Shown: positions 7,362 through 17,383 of the stretch, in pieces
Position numbering within the stretch: the stretch's first letter is position 1
How the letters are laid out: each line of letters begins with the position of its first letter
Source of the DNA: Acidimicrobiia bacterium
GTDB taxonomy: Bacteria; Actinomycetota; Acidimicrobiia; Actinomarinales; Actinomarinaceae
NCBI GenBank assembly: GCA_028376655.1
Contig: JAONAZ010000005.1
Span: 1-60,876 of the forward strand
Direction: 5' to 3'
Length of the DNA stretch: 60,876 nucleotides
Program-made: the position numbers and the translations under genes
Notes under the pieces: model-generated
Database searches by the model: none
The model's input: only the letters and a program-made list of their open reading frames with translations
What the model was told of the DNA's origin: nothing

Positions 7362-8279
7362 ATGAATACAAACAGGGCAGGGTATTTACCACACAGTGGT
7401 GTAATGGTTGAAGAACTTACTTCAATTGTTGAAGCACTTCCAAAAGGAGTATTCATCGATGCTACATATGGTTATGGCTCACATTTTAAAGTATTAAAAC
7501 AATTTGATAATTTAGAGTTGATTGGTTTTGATAGAGACAATGAAGCAATCGCAGCAAAAAGTGAAAATGACCATGTTATTAAATTAAACTTTTCAGAAAT
7601 ACCAAATTTTCTAACTCAAAATAATTTAAATCGTATTAGTGGGATTTTTTATGATTTTGGCTTGTCTTCACATCAGATTGATTCTTCAGAAAGAGGTTTT
7701 TCATTTCAGCAGAATGCTGATTTAGACATGAGAATGGATAAAGAACATAACTTAACTGCAAAGAAAGTAATAAATGAATATTCCAAAGATGAATTATTAA
7801 ATATTTTTAATAACTTTAGCGAAGAAAAATACGCTTATCAAATTACAAAAAAAATTATTGAACTTCGACCAATCGATACAACTTTAGATTTAGTTAATTT
7901 AATCAAAGATGCACTTCCAAGACAAAATCCAATTTTTACAACAAAAACAATAAGAAAAATATTTCAAGGTTTGAGGATTGAAGTTAATAATGAGTTATCA
8001 GAGATCGAAACTTCACTAAGGGAAATAAAAAATCATTTAGATACAGACGGGGCGATTGTGTGTATTTCATATCATTCTCTAGAAGATAAAATTGTCAAAG
8101 CATTTATGACTGATCTAACAGTTAGTTGTATTTGTGACCCTAAAGCTCCCATATGTATTTGTGCCACTGAACAAGAATTTAGGTACCACAAAAAAAAGAA
8201 ATACACACCAAGCCCTGAAGAAAAATCACTTAATCCAAGATCAAAGTCAGCAATTATGAGATGTGTAATTAAATTATGA
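7362..8279 (+). CDS. rsmH: 16S rRNA m4C1402 methyltransferase RsmH (MraW)
   Basis: RsmH methylates N4 of C1402 in 16S rRNA using S-adenosylmethionine. The 305-residue protein has the SAM-binding FIDATYGYGSH near residue 31 and the following acidic FDRDNEAI. It also has the family blocks GIFYDFGLSSHQID, ERGFSFQ and DMRMD. The C-terminal region has ISYHSLEDKIVK, a cysteine-containing segment (SCICDPKAPICIC) and NPRSKSAIMR. The length is standard. The ATG lies two bases after the hairpin that follows mraZ, and translation may depend on opening that hairpin. The stop overlaps the next start by four bases. Confidence 0.95.
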   Translation: MNTNRAGYLPHSGVMVEELTSIVEALPKGVFIDATYGYGSHFKVLKQFDNLELIGFDRDNEAIAAKSENDHVIKLNFSEIPNFLTQNNLNRISGIFYDFGLSSHQIDSSERGFSFQQNADLDMRMDKEHNLTAKKVINEYSKDELLNIFNNFSEEKYAYQITKKIIELRPIDTTLDLVNLIKDALPRQNPIFTTKTIRKIFQGLRIEVNNELSEIETSLREIKNHLDTDGAIVCISYHSLEDKIVKAFMTDLTVSCICDPKAPICICATEQEFRYHKKKKYTPSPEEKSLNPRSKSAIMRCVIKL

Positions 8280-8599
8280 ATAGAAAATTAATTTTTAGAA
8301 CGATGTTTTTCTCTATATTTTTCTCTGTAATTTTTAACTTATATCTTAATTTAGAGATAAATTCAATCTCATCGGAAATTAATAAAATGAATATCGAAAT
8401 CATAGAATTAGAGAGAGAAAAACAAGCAACCCATGTATTGTTCATCGAAAAATACTCAATTCAAAATATTGACTTACTATCAAAAAATAATTCTTATACA
8501 AGACTTGATATCCAGCAAACAAATAAGAATCTAGTTGCACCGTATAAGTCAAAAGTAGAAATTAATGAAACTACAACAGTTTTAGGATTTAGTAAATGA
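8276..8599 (+). CDS. FtsL-like bitopic division protein
   Basis: This 107-residue protein has a short basic N terminus, one membrane segment at about residues 9-25, and then a helical heptad-like region (ISSEINKMNIEIIELEREKQ). The C-terminal part is polar. Size, topology and its position between rsmH and ftsI match FtsL, which pairs with FtsB and FtsQ to activate FtsWI at the septum. FtsL sequences diverge rapidly, so identification rests on topology and synteny. Four-base overlaps on both sides tie its translation to its neighbours. Confidence 0.65.
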   Translation: MNRKLIFRTMFFSIFFSVIFNLYLNLEINSISSEINKMNIEIIELEREKQATHVLFIEKYSIQNIDLLSKNNSYTRLDIQQTNKNLVAPYKSKVEINETTTVLGFSK

Positions 8600-10272
8600 A
8601 ATATAAAAAAGTTAAAGAAGTTCTCTTGTTTTTTTTAGTGAACGCAACTTTTTTTACTGGAGCATCTTTGTTTCTATCTACAGTTTATGACCTACAATTC
8701 TCACAAACTGATTACTTTCAAAATCAGGCTCTTTCTTATAGGGAAAAAGTTGAGGTACTAGAAGCGTCAAGGGGATCAATTTATGACAGAAATCTTAATG
8801 TTATTTCAAGTAGCGTCCAGTCTTTCAACATAGGCATAAGACCTAGTGAGGTAATAGATCAAAAACAACTTTCCGAAGTACTTTCACTATTTTTAAATAT
8901 TGATGAAATTGAGATACTGGAAGAACTTACATCCAGAAATTCGTATTTTTATCTCAAAAGAAATGTTGATTTTGACATAGGAAAAGAAATTAAAAGCTGG
9001 AATTATAAAGGTGTATATGCAGAGATATCTTCAAAAAGAATTCTTCATTCAAATTCATTAAGTAATATTGTAGGAAGAGTAGATCCAGACAATAATGGTA
9101 TAGAGGGTCTTGAACTCTATTATGATTCTCTATTAACAGGTACAAATGGTGAGCTTAGATATGAATCAGCACCTGATGGTTCATTGATACCCCAAGGTGA
9201 AATAACTACAAAACAACCCATTCATGGTGAAGATATCATACTCACTATTGATGGAGATTTACAATACCTAACCGAGAATCTTTGTGAACAGGCCTTGGTT
9301 GAAACAAAAGCCTACAACTGTTCAGTTGTATTTGCTAATGCTCGGACTGGCGAAATAATAATTTCTGCTGAAAAAAAAGCAGCTGAAACTGAAAAATTTA
9401 ACATAAATTTAATTAGTGGAAGGGCAAACTATGAACCAGGTTCTGCACTAAAAATATTTACAATAGGTTCAGCAATAGAAAATAAATTGATAAAACCAAC
9501 GACGAAATTTGAAGTTAATGATGAGATTGAAATAATTGAAGGTTCTTGTAATAAAAATTACAAAGGTAAGGATAAGGGCTGCTTCCACGATTTTCTTAAA
9601 CATGAAAGGTACACCTTATCTGTAAAGGAAATAATAGAAAGATCATCTAACGTTGGAACCATTCTTGCAACACAAACTTCAAAAATTGACGATGTAGAAG
9701 ATTTTTTAAAAAAGTTTGGGTTTTCTGAAAAAACAGGAGTTGAGTTATCGGGTGAAACAAGAGGTAAATTTACAGAATATAATACTTGCAAAACATGTTT
9801 GAGCTCTCTTTCGATTGGTTATTCAATCGATGTTTCTCAATATCAAATGGTTAAAGCTTACAGCATTATTGCAAATGGTGGCAGAGATATAGATCTAACA
9901 TTAACAAGAGGAATTATAGGAATAGAAAATAAAAATCAAATAATCTCAAATACTACATCAAACCAACTAAAAGAGTTGTTAATTAATGTAGTTGAGGGAA
10001 AAAATGGGACAGGTAAATCTCTTAGAATGGATAACTATACAATCGGTGGTAAAACTGGTACGAGTAGAACACATATTGAAGGAGTTGGTTATTCAGACTC
10101 AAGGTTCAACACATCTTTCACCGGTTTTATAGAGACGGATGAAGGTCCTGTAGTTGGCTCGGTTTTGCTATGGGGAGCATCAGTATCACAACGTTCTGAA
10201 TACGTAACAGGGGGTTCTACAGCAGCTCCAATTTTTAAAACTATTGTAAGTTACCTAGTTCCAGGTGAGTAA
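8596..10272 (+). CDS. ftsI: Septal peptidoglycan transpeptidase FtsI (class B PBP3)
   Basis: FtsI cross-links septal peptidoglycan as partner of FtsW. The 558-residue protein has one membrane anchor at about residues 8-30. The class B dimerisation block follows, starting ASRGSIYDRNLNVI. The transpeptidase active-site motifs are SALK at 283-286, SSN at 350-352 and KTG at 486-488. There are no C-terminal PASTA domains. The order of motifs and the total length are normal for FtsI. A cysteine pair at CKTC (398-401) is unusual in a periplasmic protein and could form a disulfide. The stop overlaps the murE start by one base. Confidence 0.93.
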   Translation: MKYKKVKEVLLFFLVNATFFTGASLFLSTVYDLQFSQTDYFQNQALSYREKVEVLEASRGSIYDRNLNVISSSVQSFNIGIRPSEVIDQKQLSEVLSLFLNIDEIEILEELTSRNSYFYLKRNVDFDIGKEIKSWNYKGVYAEISSKRILHSNSLSNIVGRVDPDNNGIEGLELYYDSLLTGTNGELRYESAPDGSLIPQGEITTKQPIHGEDIILTIDGDLQYLTENLCEQALVETKAYNCSVVFANARTGEIIISAEKKAAETEKFNINLISGRANYEPGSALKIFTIGSAIENKLIKPTTKFEVNDEIEIIEGSCNKNYKGKDKGCFHDFLKHERYTLSVKEIIERSSNVGTILATQTSKIDDVEDFLKKFGFSEKTGVELSGETRGKFTEYNTCKTCLSSLSIGYSIDVSQYQMVKAYSIIANGGRDIDLTLTRGIIGIENKNQIISNTTSNQLKELLINVVEGKNGTGKSLRMDNYTIGGKTGTSRTHIEGVGYSDSRFNTSFTGFIETDEGPVVGSVLLWGASVSQRSEYVTGGSTAAPIFKTIVSYLVPGE

Positions 10273-11684
10273 TGGAAAGTTCTAGAGAAGTACAAATTTT
10301 TGATGAACTAAATATAAATTTTGATAATTTGGTAAACAGTAGCTTAGATGTGTTCGAAGATTGTATTTTGATTATTAATATGAATAATAAAGAAAAACTC
10401 AATGAATATATAAAGCAGAGTCTTGTTAAAGAACCGAAATTTGTTATAACATCTACAAATTGTGATATTGAGGCAAAAAATATAATTAAGTTTGAAAATT
10501 ATGATGATATATTTAATCATGCATTAAAAAAAATGTATCCTGAATATATTTCAAAAAATTTTTATGGGCTTACTGGGACTAATGGGAAAACTACAACTGG
10601 ACATTATTTAAAGCAACTACTTGGCAAGAAAGCATTATTTATAGGAACAACAGAGAGTAATTTATTTAAAAGTGTGACGAAGGAAGAACATTTAACAACT
10701 CCAAAATTATTTAATATATTTAAATTATTAAGAAGCAAAGAATATTCCAATATAAATGATATTGTTTTGGAAGTTTCATCCCATGCCTTGGATCAAAATA
10801 GAGTCGGAAATATCAAGTTTTTAGTTTCAGGATTTACAAATCTTTCACAAGATCATTTTGATTATCATGAAAATATTGAAAATTATTTTAAAGCTAAGAA
10901 AAAACTATTTAATAAAAAACTTTCAATGAAATATGTATATCTTAACAACGAATGGGGCAAGCGAATAAATCAGGAGGTAGACAATAAATCCCATAGTATT
11001 GGATTTGATAAAGACAATGATGTGAGTATTAGTGAAATTGCCAAAAAAAATAATAAAACCAGTATCACATTTACTATTGAAGGAAATGAATATTTAGTAG
11101 AACTTCCATTTATAGGTCCCAATGCTGAATTAAATTATTTATTAGCATTCGGAATGGCTTATTACTCGGATAAATTATCAATTAAGCAAATAATTTCAAA
11201 TACTCAAAATATAACTAACCCCAAGGGTCGGTTTGAGATGATTCCTTATGAAGAAAATAAAATATTTATAGATTACGCCCACACTCCAGCAGCAATAAAT
11301 GAGGCTATTCAGGTCGTTAGTGATAAATATGATAAAGTTGTCGTAATTATTGGAGCTGGGGGAAATAGGGATATTCAAAAAAGAAAGCTTATGGGTAATG
11401 CAGCTAATAAAGCTGATGAAATAATAATAACAAACGATAACCCGAGAAAAGAGGACCCTATGTTCATTGCAAAAGAGATTTTGTCAGGTGTTGATTTGAA
11501 CAAAAAAGTAGAAATTATATTAGATAGAAAAAAAGCAATAAAGAAAGGACTCGAATCACTTCGAGGAAATTCTGTTCTATTAGTATTAGGTAAAGGTCAT
11601 GAAAAAGTGCAAGAACTTGAAAGCGGTTCTGTAGAATTTAATGATTCAGAAATAGTAAAAAAAATAATTAAAGATATGAAATGA
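10272..11684 (+). CDS. murE: UDP-MurNAc-L-Ala-D-Glu ligase MurE, meso-diaminopimelate type
   Basis: MurE adds the third amino acid of the peptidoglycan stem in the cytoplasm, using ATP. The 470-residue protein has the ATP loop GLTGTNGKTT at residues 99-108 and the carbamoyl-lysine region SQDHFDYHE near 192-200. The C-terminal DNPR at 389-392 is the signature for meso-diaminopimelate rather than lysine. The N-terminal UDP-binding domain is short and divergent. In most actinobacteria murF follows, but here the stop overlaps mraY by four bases and no murF is present. The residue choice indicates a mDAP-type wall. Confidence 0.93.
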   Translation: MESSREVQIFDELNINFDNLVNSSLDVFEDCILIINMNNKEKLNEYIKQSLVKEPKFVITSTNCDIEAKNIIKFENYDDIFNHALKKMYPEYISKNFYGLTGTNGKTTTGHYLKQLLGKKALFIGTTESNLFKSVTKEEHLTTPKLFNIFKLLRSKEYSNINDIVLEVSSHALDQNRVGNIKFLVSGFTNLSQDHFDYHENIENYFKAKKKLFNKKLSMKYVYLNNEWGKRINQEVDNKSHSIGFDKDNDVSISEIAKKNNKTSITFTIEGNEYLVELPFIGPNAELNYLLAFGMAYYSDKLSIKQIISNTQNITNPKGRFEMIPYEENKIFIDYAHTPAAINEAIQVVSDKYDKVVVIIGAGGNRDIQKRKLMGNAANKADEIIITNDNPRKEDPMFIAKEILSGVDLNKKVEIILDRKKAIKKGLESLRGNSVLLVLGKGHEKVQELESGSVEFNDSEIVKKIIKDMK

Positions 11685-12739
11685 TAGCAACAATAGTTTC
11701 TGGAGGAATAAGCTTCTTATTTGTAATATTATTTACTGCTATTGGCACCAACTTATTCAAGTCGAAAAACATTGGTCAGACTATACAGGAAGAATTGAAC
11801 TTTCATGAGCATAAAAAAGGCACACCAACTATGGGTGGAGTATTTATTGCCGCTGGGACTTTTTTTGGTTTTTTAATTGCTCATATTAACTTTTGGACAA
11901 TAGGACAAGGCTTTAAGGTAGAGATTGATTATATAGTTCCAGAAGTTCTAAGTCTCTTATTATTCGCAACATTAATGGCATCAGTAGGATTTATAGACGA
12001 TTTTTTAAAAGTTCAGAAAGGAAGAAACCTTGGTCTTAGTGCAATAACTAAACTGATACTTCAAATAATAGTTGCCTCTTTCATAAGCTACTATTTTTAT
12101 ACATTGAATTTGAGCACTACGTTCTACCTCTTTAGTGGGTTTGGAATAGATATAGGAATCATTAAATGGTTTTTAATAGTCTTGTTCATTGTTGGCTTCA
12201 CAAATGCAGTTAATCTAACTGATGGATTAGATGGTTTAGTTGCAGGTACTTCTACAGTTTCATTTGGAGGAATTTTAGTAATGACCTTCTGGATATTTAG
12301 ACATCAAGGGTATTACTCGAACTTTATGAATGATTCATTCTTATCTCTAGATTTATCGATTTTGGTTTCTTCAATTGCAGGATCCTGCTTGGGATTTTTA
12401 TGGTGGAATACTAATCCAGCAAAAATAATAATGGGAGATGTAGGTTCACATTTTATAGGAGCAATGTTTCCGTTAATCTTCTTTGCAATTGGTGCAGAAG
12501 GTCTCATTTTCTTTGTCTGTATGCTGTATGTTGTTGAAGCTTTATCCGTAATTATTCAAGTAGGCTCATTTAAACTTCGTGGAACTAGAGTTTTTAAAAT
12601 GGCACCATTGCATCATCATTTTGAAATGAATAATTGGGCCGAAACAACAATAATTGTAAGATTCTGGATTATTAATGGAATATTTGTCGTAATAGCACTC
12701 GGCCTCTTTTATGGTGACTGGGTTTTATTTGGTAACTAA
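11681..12739 (+). CDS. mraY: Phospho-MurNAc-pentapeptide translocase MraY
   Basis: MraY transfers phospho-MurNAc-pentapeptide to undecaprenyl phosphate, forming lipid I at the inner face of the membrane. The 352-residue protein has about ten membrane segments. Its signature cytoplasmic blocks are GTPTMGG, FIDDFLKVQKGRNLGL with the DD pair, NLTDGLDGL, MGDVGSHFIG and the PLHHHFE loop. All catalytic aspartates and the HHH motif are present. It follows murE with a four-base overlap, and murD begins on the base after its stop. There is nothing unusual in the protein itself. Confidence 0.95.
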   Translation: MIATIVSGGISFLFVILFTAIGTNLFKSKNIGQTIQEELNFHEHKKGTPTMGGVFIAAGTFFGFLIAHINFWTIGQGFKVEIDYIVPEVLSLLLFATLMASVGFIDDFLKVQKGRNLGLSAITKLILQIIVASFISYYFYTLNLSTTFYLFSGFGIDIGIIKWFLIVLFIVGFTNAVNLTDGLDGLVAGTSTVSFGGILVMTFWIFRHQGYYSNFMNDSFLSLDLSILVSSIAGSCLGFLWWNTNPAKIIMGDVGSHFIGAMFPLIFFAIGAEGLIFFVCMLYVVEALSVIIQVGSFKLRGTRVFKMAPLHHHFEMNNWAETTIIVRFWIINGIFVVIALGLFYGDWVLFGN

Positions 12740-13954
12740 TTGAAATATTTAATTTTTGGATACGGCGTAACTGGTAAATCAGTAGAAAAATATTTATCTT
12801 CAAAGGGTGAAGTGTATTTTATTTATGATGACGATGAAAAAAAACTCAAAAATATCGAAGAATCAAAACTATTTGTTAAAAATAAAATAAATGAGATAGA
12901 TGAAGTAATTATTTCACCGGGAATAATACCAAATCACGAGCTTCTACAAGAATTTATATCTAAAAGGGTCTCCATAAAAACTGATATAGATATTTTTTCA
13001 AATAATTATTCCGGAAAGATAATTGGAGTAACAGGAACCAATGGAAAAACTACATTTGTAAATGAACTTACTAAATTTTTAAATTTAAATATGGTACCTT
13101 CCATTGCTTTAGGCAATATCGGTGTTTCACCACTAGATATTATTGGTAAGGATTATGAGTATGTAGTTTTAGAACTTTCAAGTTATCAATTACATTACAC
13201 TACGAAATTAAATCTTGACATTGCTGTTATTTTAAATATTTTTCCAGATCATATTGATTGGCACGATAAATTTGAAAATTATGTTAATTCAAAATTAAAA
13301 ATACTCACCTTTTTAGACAAAGAAAAAGAAGATAGAAAAATAATTGGGTCTAATACAGGAGTTATCGAAAATAATCTACCAAAAAACTCTAATCTGAATA
13401 GTTCTATAAATAAAAATGTACATGAAGAGCTCTTATTATCTTTGGGTGAGGCTGTAAAATTAATTGGAGGAGAAGATCTTTTTAATTGCTATATTAAATA
13501 CATAGAAGTCAACAAAATTAATTACCCTCACAGAATGGAACAATTCTTAAATCTTAAAAATAAAAATATATCTTTCTTTAATGATTCAAAAGCTACTAAT
13601 TATCATGCCGTAAGTGAAGCTACAAAATTATTTAGTTCTCAGGAAAGAGATTGTATTCTAATTCTTCACGGAATAACCAAAGAAACTAATAAAAATGAGT
13701 TAAATATAGATTCAATTGTTAATCACATTGTCATTCCAAAAGATATGAATATAAATCTAGGTACTAATAATGCAAACATAACCTATATAGAAAATATATA
13801 TGATATAAAAGTTACATTGCAGAATCTTCTTAGTAATAATCAAATAGTTTTATTTTCATGTGGAGGCTCAAGTTTTAATGACTTTGAAAACTATGAAGAT
13901 AGGGGCAATTATTTTAAAAAAATAGTATTAAGTATGGACATTGAAGATGCTTAA
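12740..13954 (+). CDS. murD: UDP-MurNAc-L-Ala:D-Glu ligase MurD
   Basis: MurD adds D-glutamate to UDP-MurNAc-L-Ala in the cytoplasm. The start is a TTG that directly abuts the mraY stop. It gives MKYLIFGYGVTGKS, the expected N-terminal UDP-binding loop. The ATP loop GVTGTNGKTTF spans residues 96-106, and the later blocks ELSSYQLHY, NIFPDHIDWH and NDSKATN are in the proper order. The total of 404 residues is slightly short. The abutting TTG and the lack of a separate ribosome site suggest translation coupled to mraY. It overlaps ftsW by 14 bases. Confidence 0.92.
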   Translation: MKYLIFGYGVTGKSVEKYLSSKGEVYFIYDDDEKKLKNIEESKLFVKNKINEIDEVIISPGIIPNHELLQEFISKRVSIKTDIDIFSNNYSGKIIGVTGTNGKTTFVNELTKFLNLNMVPSIALGNIGVSPLDIIGKDYEYVVLELSSYQLHYTTKLNLDIAVILNIFPDHIDWHDKFENYVNSKLKILTFLDKEKEDRKIIGSNTGVIENNLPKNSNLNSSINKNVHEELLLSLGEAVKLIGGEDLFNCYIKYIEVNKINYPHRMEQFLNLKNKNISFFNDSKATNYHAVSEATKLFSSQERDCILILHGITKETNKNELNIDSIVNHIVIPKDMNINLGTNNANITYIENIYDIKVTLQNLLSNNQIVLFSCGGSSFNDFENYEDRGNYFKKIVLSMDIEDA

Positions 13955-15050
13955 TATTAGCAACACGTTCTTTAAAAAAATGAATTTGTATTCGATTTGG
14001 TTCTTAGTTACTTTTGGTATTCTTTTACAAATTTCGGCGTCATCCGTCCAGGGACTCAATCAATATAATGATAATTTCTACTTTATAAGAAGGCACATCG
14101 CATCTTTGGTAATAGGGATAATAATTTTTAATCTAATAAAAAGTATCACGTATGAATTTATTTTAAAGTTTTCAAATATTCTCATAGTGGGTATAACAAT
14201 TTCACTAATCCTTGTATTAGCTTATGGAGTTGTTGCTGGTGGTAGTCGAAGGTGGATTGACCTAGGTCCTGTATATTTCCAACCTAGCGAATTTGCTAAA
14301 CCCATAATTATTTTGTGGGTAGCTCATAGACTTTCTGAATTAAAGAATGAGCATTCTCAAAGATACTATTTGCAAAGAGCAATATTACTTCCATTAATTT
14401 GTTGCTTTTTAATTTACTTAGAGCCTGATTACGGAACAACATTGACAATATTGGGAATATTTTTTATTCAAATAGTATTTTCTGATATTAAATTTAGATA
14501 TCCAGCAACTATTTTCTCAATATCTTTATTCCCACTTTATCTGTTTGCTAATGCTTCCGACTATAGGAGAGAAAGGATTGAAACATTTTTGACTGGAAAA
14601 TGTCAAGAAGGTGTAGATTTGCTGGGAGATTGTTTCCAATTGAACCAAAGTTGGATTGCAATTAGTTCAGGTGGGTTAACAGGACTCGGACCAGGTACAT
14701 CTAGAGCAAGGTGGGGAATGCTACCTAATGCCTATACAGACTTTATTGTTTCCATTACGGGTGAAGAGTATGGATTTATTGGTATTTTAATACTTACCAT
14801 TATATTTTTACTTCTGATAATCTCCTTTTACGGAATGGCATTAACAACTGATGATAATTTTAAAAAATTAATACTAGCTGGACTAGCTACATGGGTCGGT
14901 ATACAAACAATTTTAAACTTAGGTGGAGCTGTTGGTCTTCTGCCAATTACGGGAATAGTTCTCCCTTTTATTTCGTACGGAGGTACAGCAATGGTTTCAA
15001 TATTTATAGGATTATCCTTAGCTCATAATGAGACATCTAAAAATGAGTAA
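13941..15050 (+). CDS. ftsW: Septal peptidoglycan polymerase FtsW (SEDS family)
   Basis: FtsW polymerises lipid II at the septum together with FtsI. The 369-residue protein has about ten membrane segments. The SEDS blocks are GGSRRWIDLGPVYFQPSEFAKP near residues 97-118, LEPDYGTT near 160, and LPITGIVLPFISYGGTAM near the end. The gene position between murD and murG is the canonical ftsW place, which favours FtsW over RodA. A loop near residue 215 contains a cysteine pair (KCQEGVDLLGDC), which is uncommon. The gene overlaps murD by 14 bases and murG by at least eight. Confidence 0.92.
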   Translation: MKMLNISNTFFKKMNLYSIWFLVTFGILLQISASSVQGLNQYNDNFYFIRRHIASLVIGIIIFNLIKSITYEFILKFSNILIVGITISLILVLAYGVVAGGSRRWIDLGPVYFQPSEFAKPIIILWVAHRLSELKNEHSQRYYLQRAILLPLICCFLIYLEPDYGTTLTILGIFFIQIVFSDIKFRYPATIFSISLFPLYLFANASDYRRERIETFLTGKCQEGVDLLGDCFQLNQSWIAISSGGLTGLGPGTSRARWGMLPNAYTDFIVSITGEEYGFIGILILTIIFLLLIISFYGMALTTDDNFKKLILAGLATWVGIQTILNLGGAVGLLPITGIVLPFISYGGTAMVSIFIGLSLAHNETSKNE

Positions 15051-16077
15051 AAGGTATTGTTTTTTTTGTGTTGGTACAGGTGGACATGTTTTTCCAGCTA
15101 AAAACATGGTATTAATGTTGATAGAATCTGGAGTGAGTGAAGATGATATTATTGTTGTAAGTGATAATAGGGGCTTAAGGTATTTCGAAGATTTAAATCT
15201 TCATACAATCAAAAAAAATTTTTATATTTCAAATAGGGGAATCTCTGGTTACGTTGTAAACATTGGTAGGTTTATTAGAACTGTGTGGGACCTTTACACA
15301 GAACTTAAATCAAAAAAGATTAATTCTATATTCACTACAGGTGCGTATATTGCTCCGTATGCTGCATTTATAAGCTTGCTGATTAGATCGGAACTTTTCA
15401 TACAAGAACAAAATCAGTATGCTGGATTGGGCAATAAAATAGCATCATATTTTCCAAGTACTGTATTTGAATCGTTTCCGAACACAAAAAATATTAATAA
15501 TACAAACAGTATTTATACAGGACCAATTTTGAATTTAGATCTAAATTATAAAAAACAAAAAAAAGAGAGTACAAAGTTTACTATTGGAATACAGGGTGGA
15601 AGCCAAGGGTCTCAGCAAATTAATAAATTTATCTTTAGGTTTATTAATAATTTAAAGGAGTCTGAAGTTAACTTTATACACATTACTGGTCCAGAAAAAA
15701 GTAATGTAGAAAAAATAAACAAATCTTTTTATCGTGAAGTTGAATTCATAGACGATATGAATGAATATTATCATTCTATAGACTTTCAAATCTCAAGAGC
15801 TGGTGGCGGCATTTTGGAAGCTGCATTTCTTCAAATACCTCAATTGTTAATTCCATTTCAATTTGGAACAACTGCAAGGCATCAAACCCTTAATGCTAAA
15901 TATCTTACAGAGATCGGAAATGCAAAAATCGTAAATGAGTATGAACAATTTGTTGAAATATTGAATAATCTTTGTGATTTTAAAAATGGCTACTTACAAG
16001 AAAACTTTATCTTCAAAGAGATCAAAGTTGGCAATGATGATATATTTAAAATTATTACGTCAGGCAGTCATGGATAA
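15043..16077 (+). CDS. murG: Lipid II synthase MurG (GlcNAc transferase)
   Basis: MurG adds GlcNAc to lipid I at the inner membrane face. The N-terminal glycine loop reads VGTGGHVFPA, matching GGTGGHxxPA with the first glycine replaced. The C-terminal UDP-GlcNAc site contains GIQGGSQGSQQIN and SRAGGGILEAAF. The substrate-closing block is IPFQFGTTARHQTLNA. I prefer the ATG at 15043 (MSKRYCFFC), which overlaps ftsW by eight bases. An in-frame ATG at 15028 would add five residues. The 344-residue length is normal. The gene overlaps murC by eight bases. Confidence 0.93.
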   Translation: MSKRYCFFCVGTGGHVFPAKNMVLMLIESGVSEDDIIVVSDNRGLRYFEDLNLHTIKKNFYISNRGISGYVVNIGRFIRTVWDLYTELKSKKINSIFTTGAYIAPYAAFISLLIRSELFIQEQNQYAGLGNKIASYFPSTVFESFPNTKNINNTNSIYTGPILNLDLNYKKQKKESTKFTIGIQGGSQGSQQINKFIFRFINNLKESEVNFIHITGPEKSNVEKINKSFYREVEFIDDMNEYYHSIDFQISRAGGGILEAAFLQIPQLLIPFQFGTTARHQTLNAKYLTEIGNAKIVNEYEQFVEILNNLCDFKNGYLQENFIFKEIKVGNDDIFKIITSGSHG

Positions 16078-17383
16078 ATACAAAAAGATATACATATTAG
16101 GCATTGGCGGAACAGGAATGAGTTCCATTGCAAAGTATCTTTCACAATCTGGGTTAACTGTAAAAGGCTACGATCAAAGAAATTCATACATTACAAATGC
16201 TCTTGAACAAGATGACGTAATAATAGATTTTATACTTGATGATATAACTTATAGGGAAGATACTCTATTTATATACTCAACAGCTTTTGATATATCTAAA
16301 ACAAATCTTGAGCCGCATTCTGAAAGCTCTAACATAATTTCCCGTCCAGAGTTTCTTAATCAGCTAACTAAGGATAAACATGTGATATGCATTACTGGAA
16401 CACACGGAAAAACTTCTACAACAGCACTACTTTCACATATATTTCATTACAACAATCAAAATGTATCTTATATATATGGAGGTGTAACTTCTTTCAGCGG
16501 AATTGGTGGACATTACGGAAAAAATAGTAACTCGCTTATTTTGGAAGCAGATGAGGCTTTTGAAACTTTTAAAAGCCTGCATATAGATGATTTACTGGTA
16601 ACTAATATTGATGAAGATCATTTAGACTATTACATAACTTACGAAAATTTAGTTGATTCATTCAAAACTGTTATTGAAAATACAAGAAATAACATAGTGC
16701 TGAATCTAGACAATTCAGAGTTAAAGAAAATGGTGCTATCAAAAAAATCATACAGCTACTCTTCGCTAGATGAATCCGATATAACTATTAAAGATTCCGA
16801 AACTATTTTACACGATGGTGTTGAATACAAGATAGAAACAAATATGATTGGGGATCACTTTAAATCTAATATTGTTGGTGCAATTTATGTAGCTTATTTA
16901 AATGGTATCTCTATTCAAGATTCTCTTATATCTATTAAACACTTTCCAGGAGTTAGAAGAAGAGCAGAATTTCTTGGAACTAGCACAGGAATAAGCGTGT
17001 ACGATGACTATGGCCACCACCCAACAGAAATTGAAGCAACCATTGCAGCTTTAAAAGATTACACTACTGGTAGATTATATGTTGTATTCCAGCCCCACAG
17101 ATACACCAGAACACTACAGCACCTCGATAAATTTAGATCTTCATTGTCAAAAGCTGATGAATCAATCGTTGTAGACATCTATCCATCTGGAGAAAAGCCA
17201 ATTCCAGGAGTTTCAAGTAAAAATCTTGCTGGTGAGAATATAAAGTATATAAAATCTATGAGATCTGTACCGAGTTATTTAAGTAATCGTGTTATCAGTG
17301 GGGATACAATTCTGACAATAGGAGCAGGAGATATTACTTTATTGGGCCCACAGATATTAAAATATTTAGATGAAAAAAAATAG
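16070..17383 (+). CDS. murC: UDP-MurNAc:L-alanine ligase MurC
   Basis: MurC adds the first L-alanine to UDP-MurNAc. From the ATG at 16070 the protein has 437 residues and opens MDKYKKIYILGIGGTGMSS, the expected dinucleotide-like UDP loop. The ATP loop is CITGTHGKTSTTAL. Further markers are LEADEAFETF, NIDEDHLDYY and VYDDYGHHPTEI. The frame stays open upstream to 15974, but those 32 extra residues lie inside murG and lack homology. The four ligase-cluster enzymes murE, murD, murC and mraY are thus all present. The start overlaps murG by eight bases and the end overlaps murB by 14. Confidence 0.93.
   Translation: MDKYKKIYILGIGGTGMSSIAKYLSQSGLTVKGYDQRNSYITNALEQDDVIIDFILDDITYREDTLFIYSTAFDISKTNLEPHSESSNIISRPEFLNQLTKDKHVICITGTHGKTSTTALLSHIFHYNNQNVSYIYGGVTSFSGIGGHYGKNSNSLILEADEAFETFKSLHIDDLLVTNIDEDHLDYYITYENLVDSFKTVIENTRNNIVLNLDNSELKKMVLSKKSYSYSSLDESDITIKDSETILHDGVEYKIETNMIGDHFKSNIVGAIYVAYLNGISIQDSLISIKHFPGVRRRAEFLGTSTGISVYDDYGHHPTEIEATIAALKDYTTGRLYVVFQPHRYTRTLQHLDKFRSSLSKADESIVVDIYPSGEKPIPGVSSKNLAGENIKYIKSMRSVPSYLSNRVISGDTILTIGAGDITLLGPQILKYLDEKK

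Noticed and set aside
15974-16069. N-terminal extension of murC
   Set aside because: The extra 32 residues lie within murG and have no MurC similarity. ATG 16070 gives the expected start.
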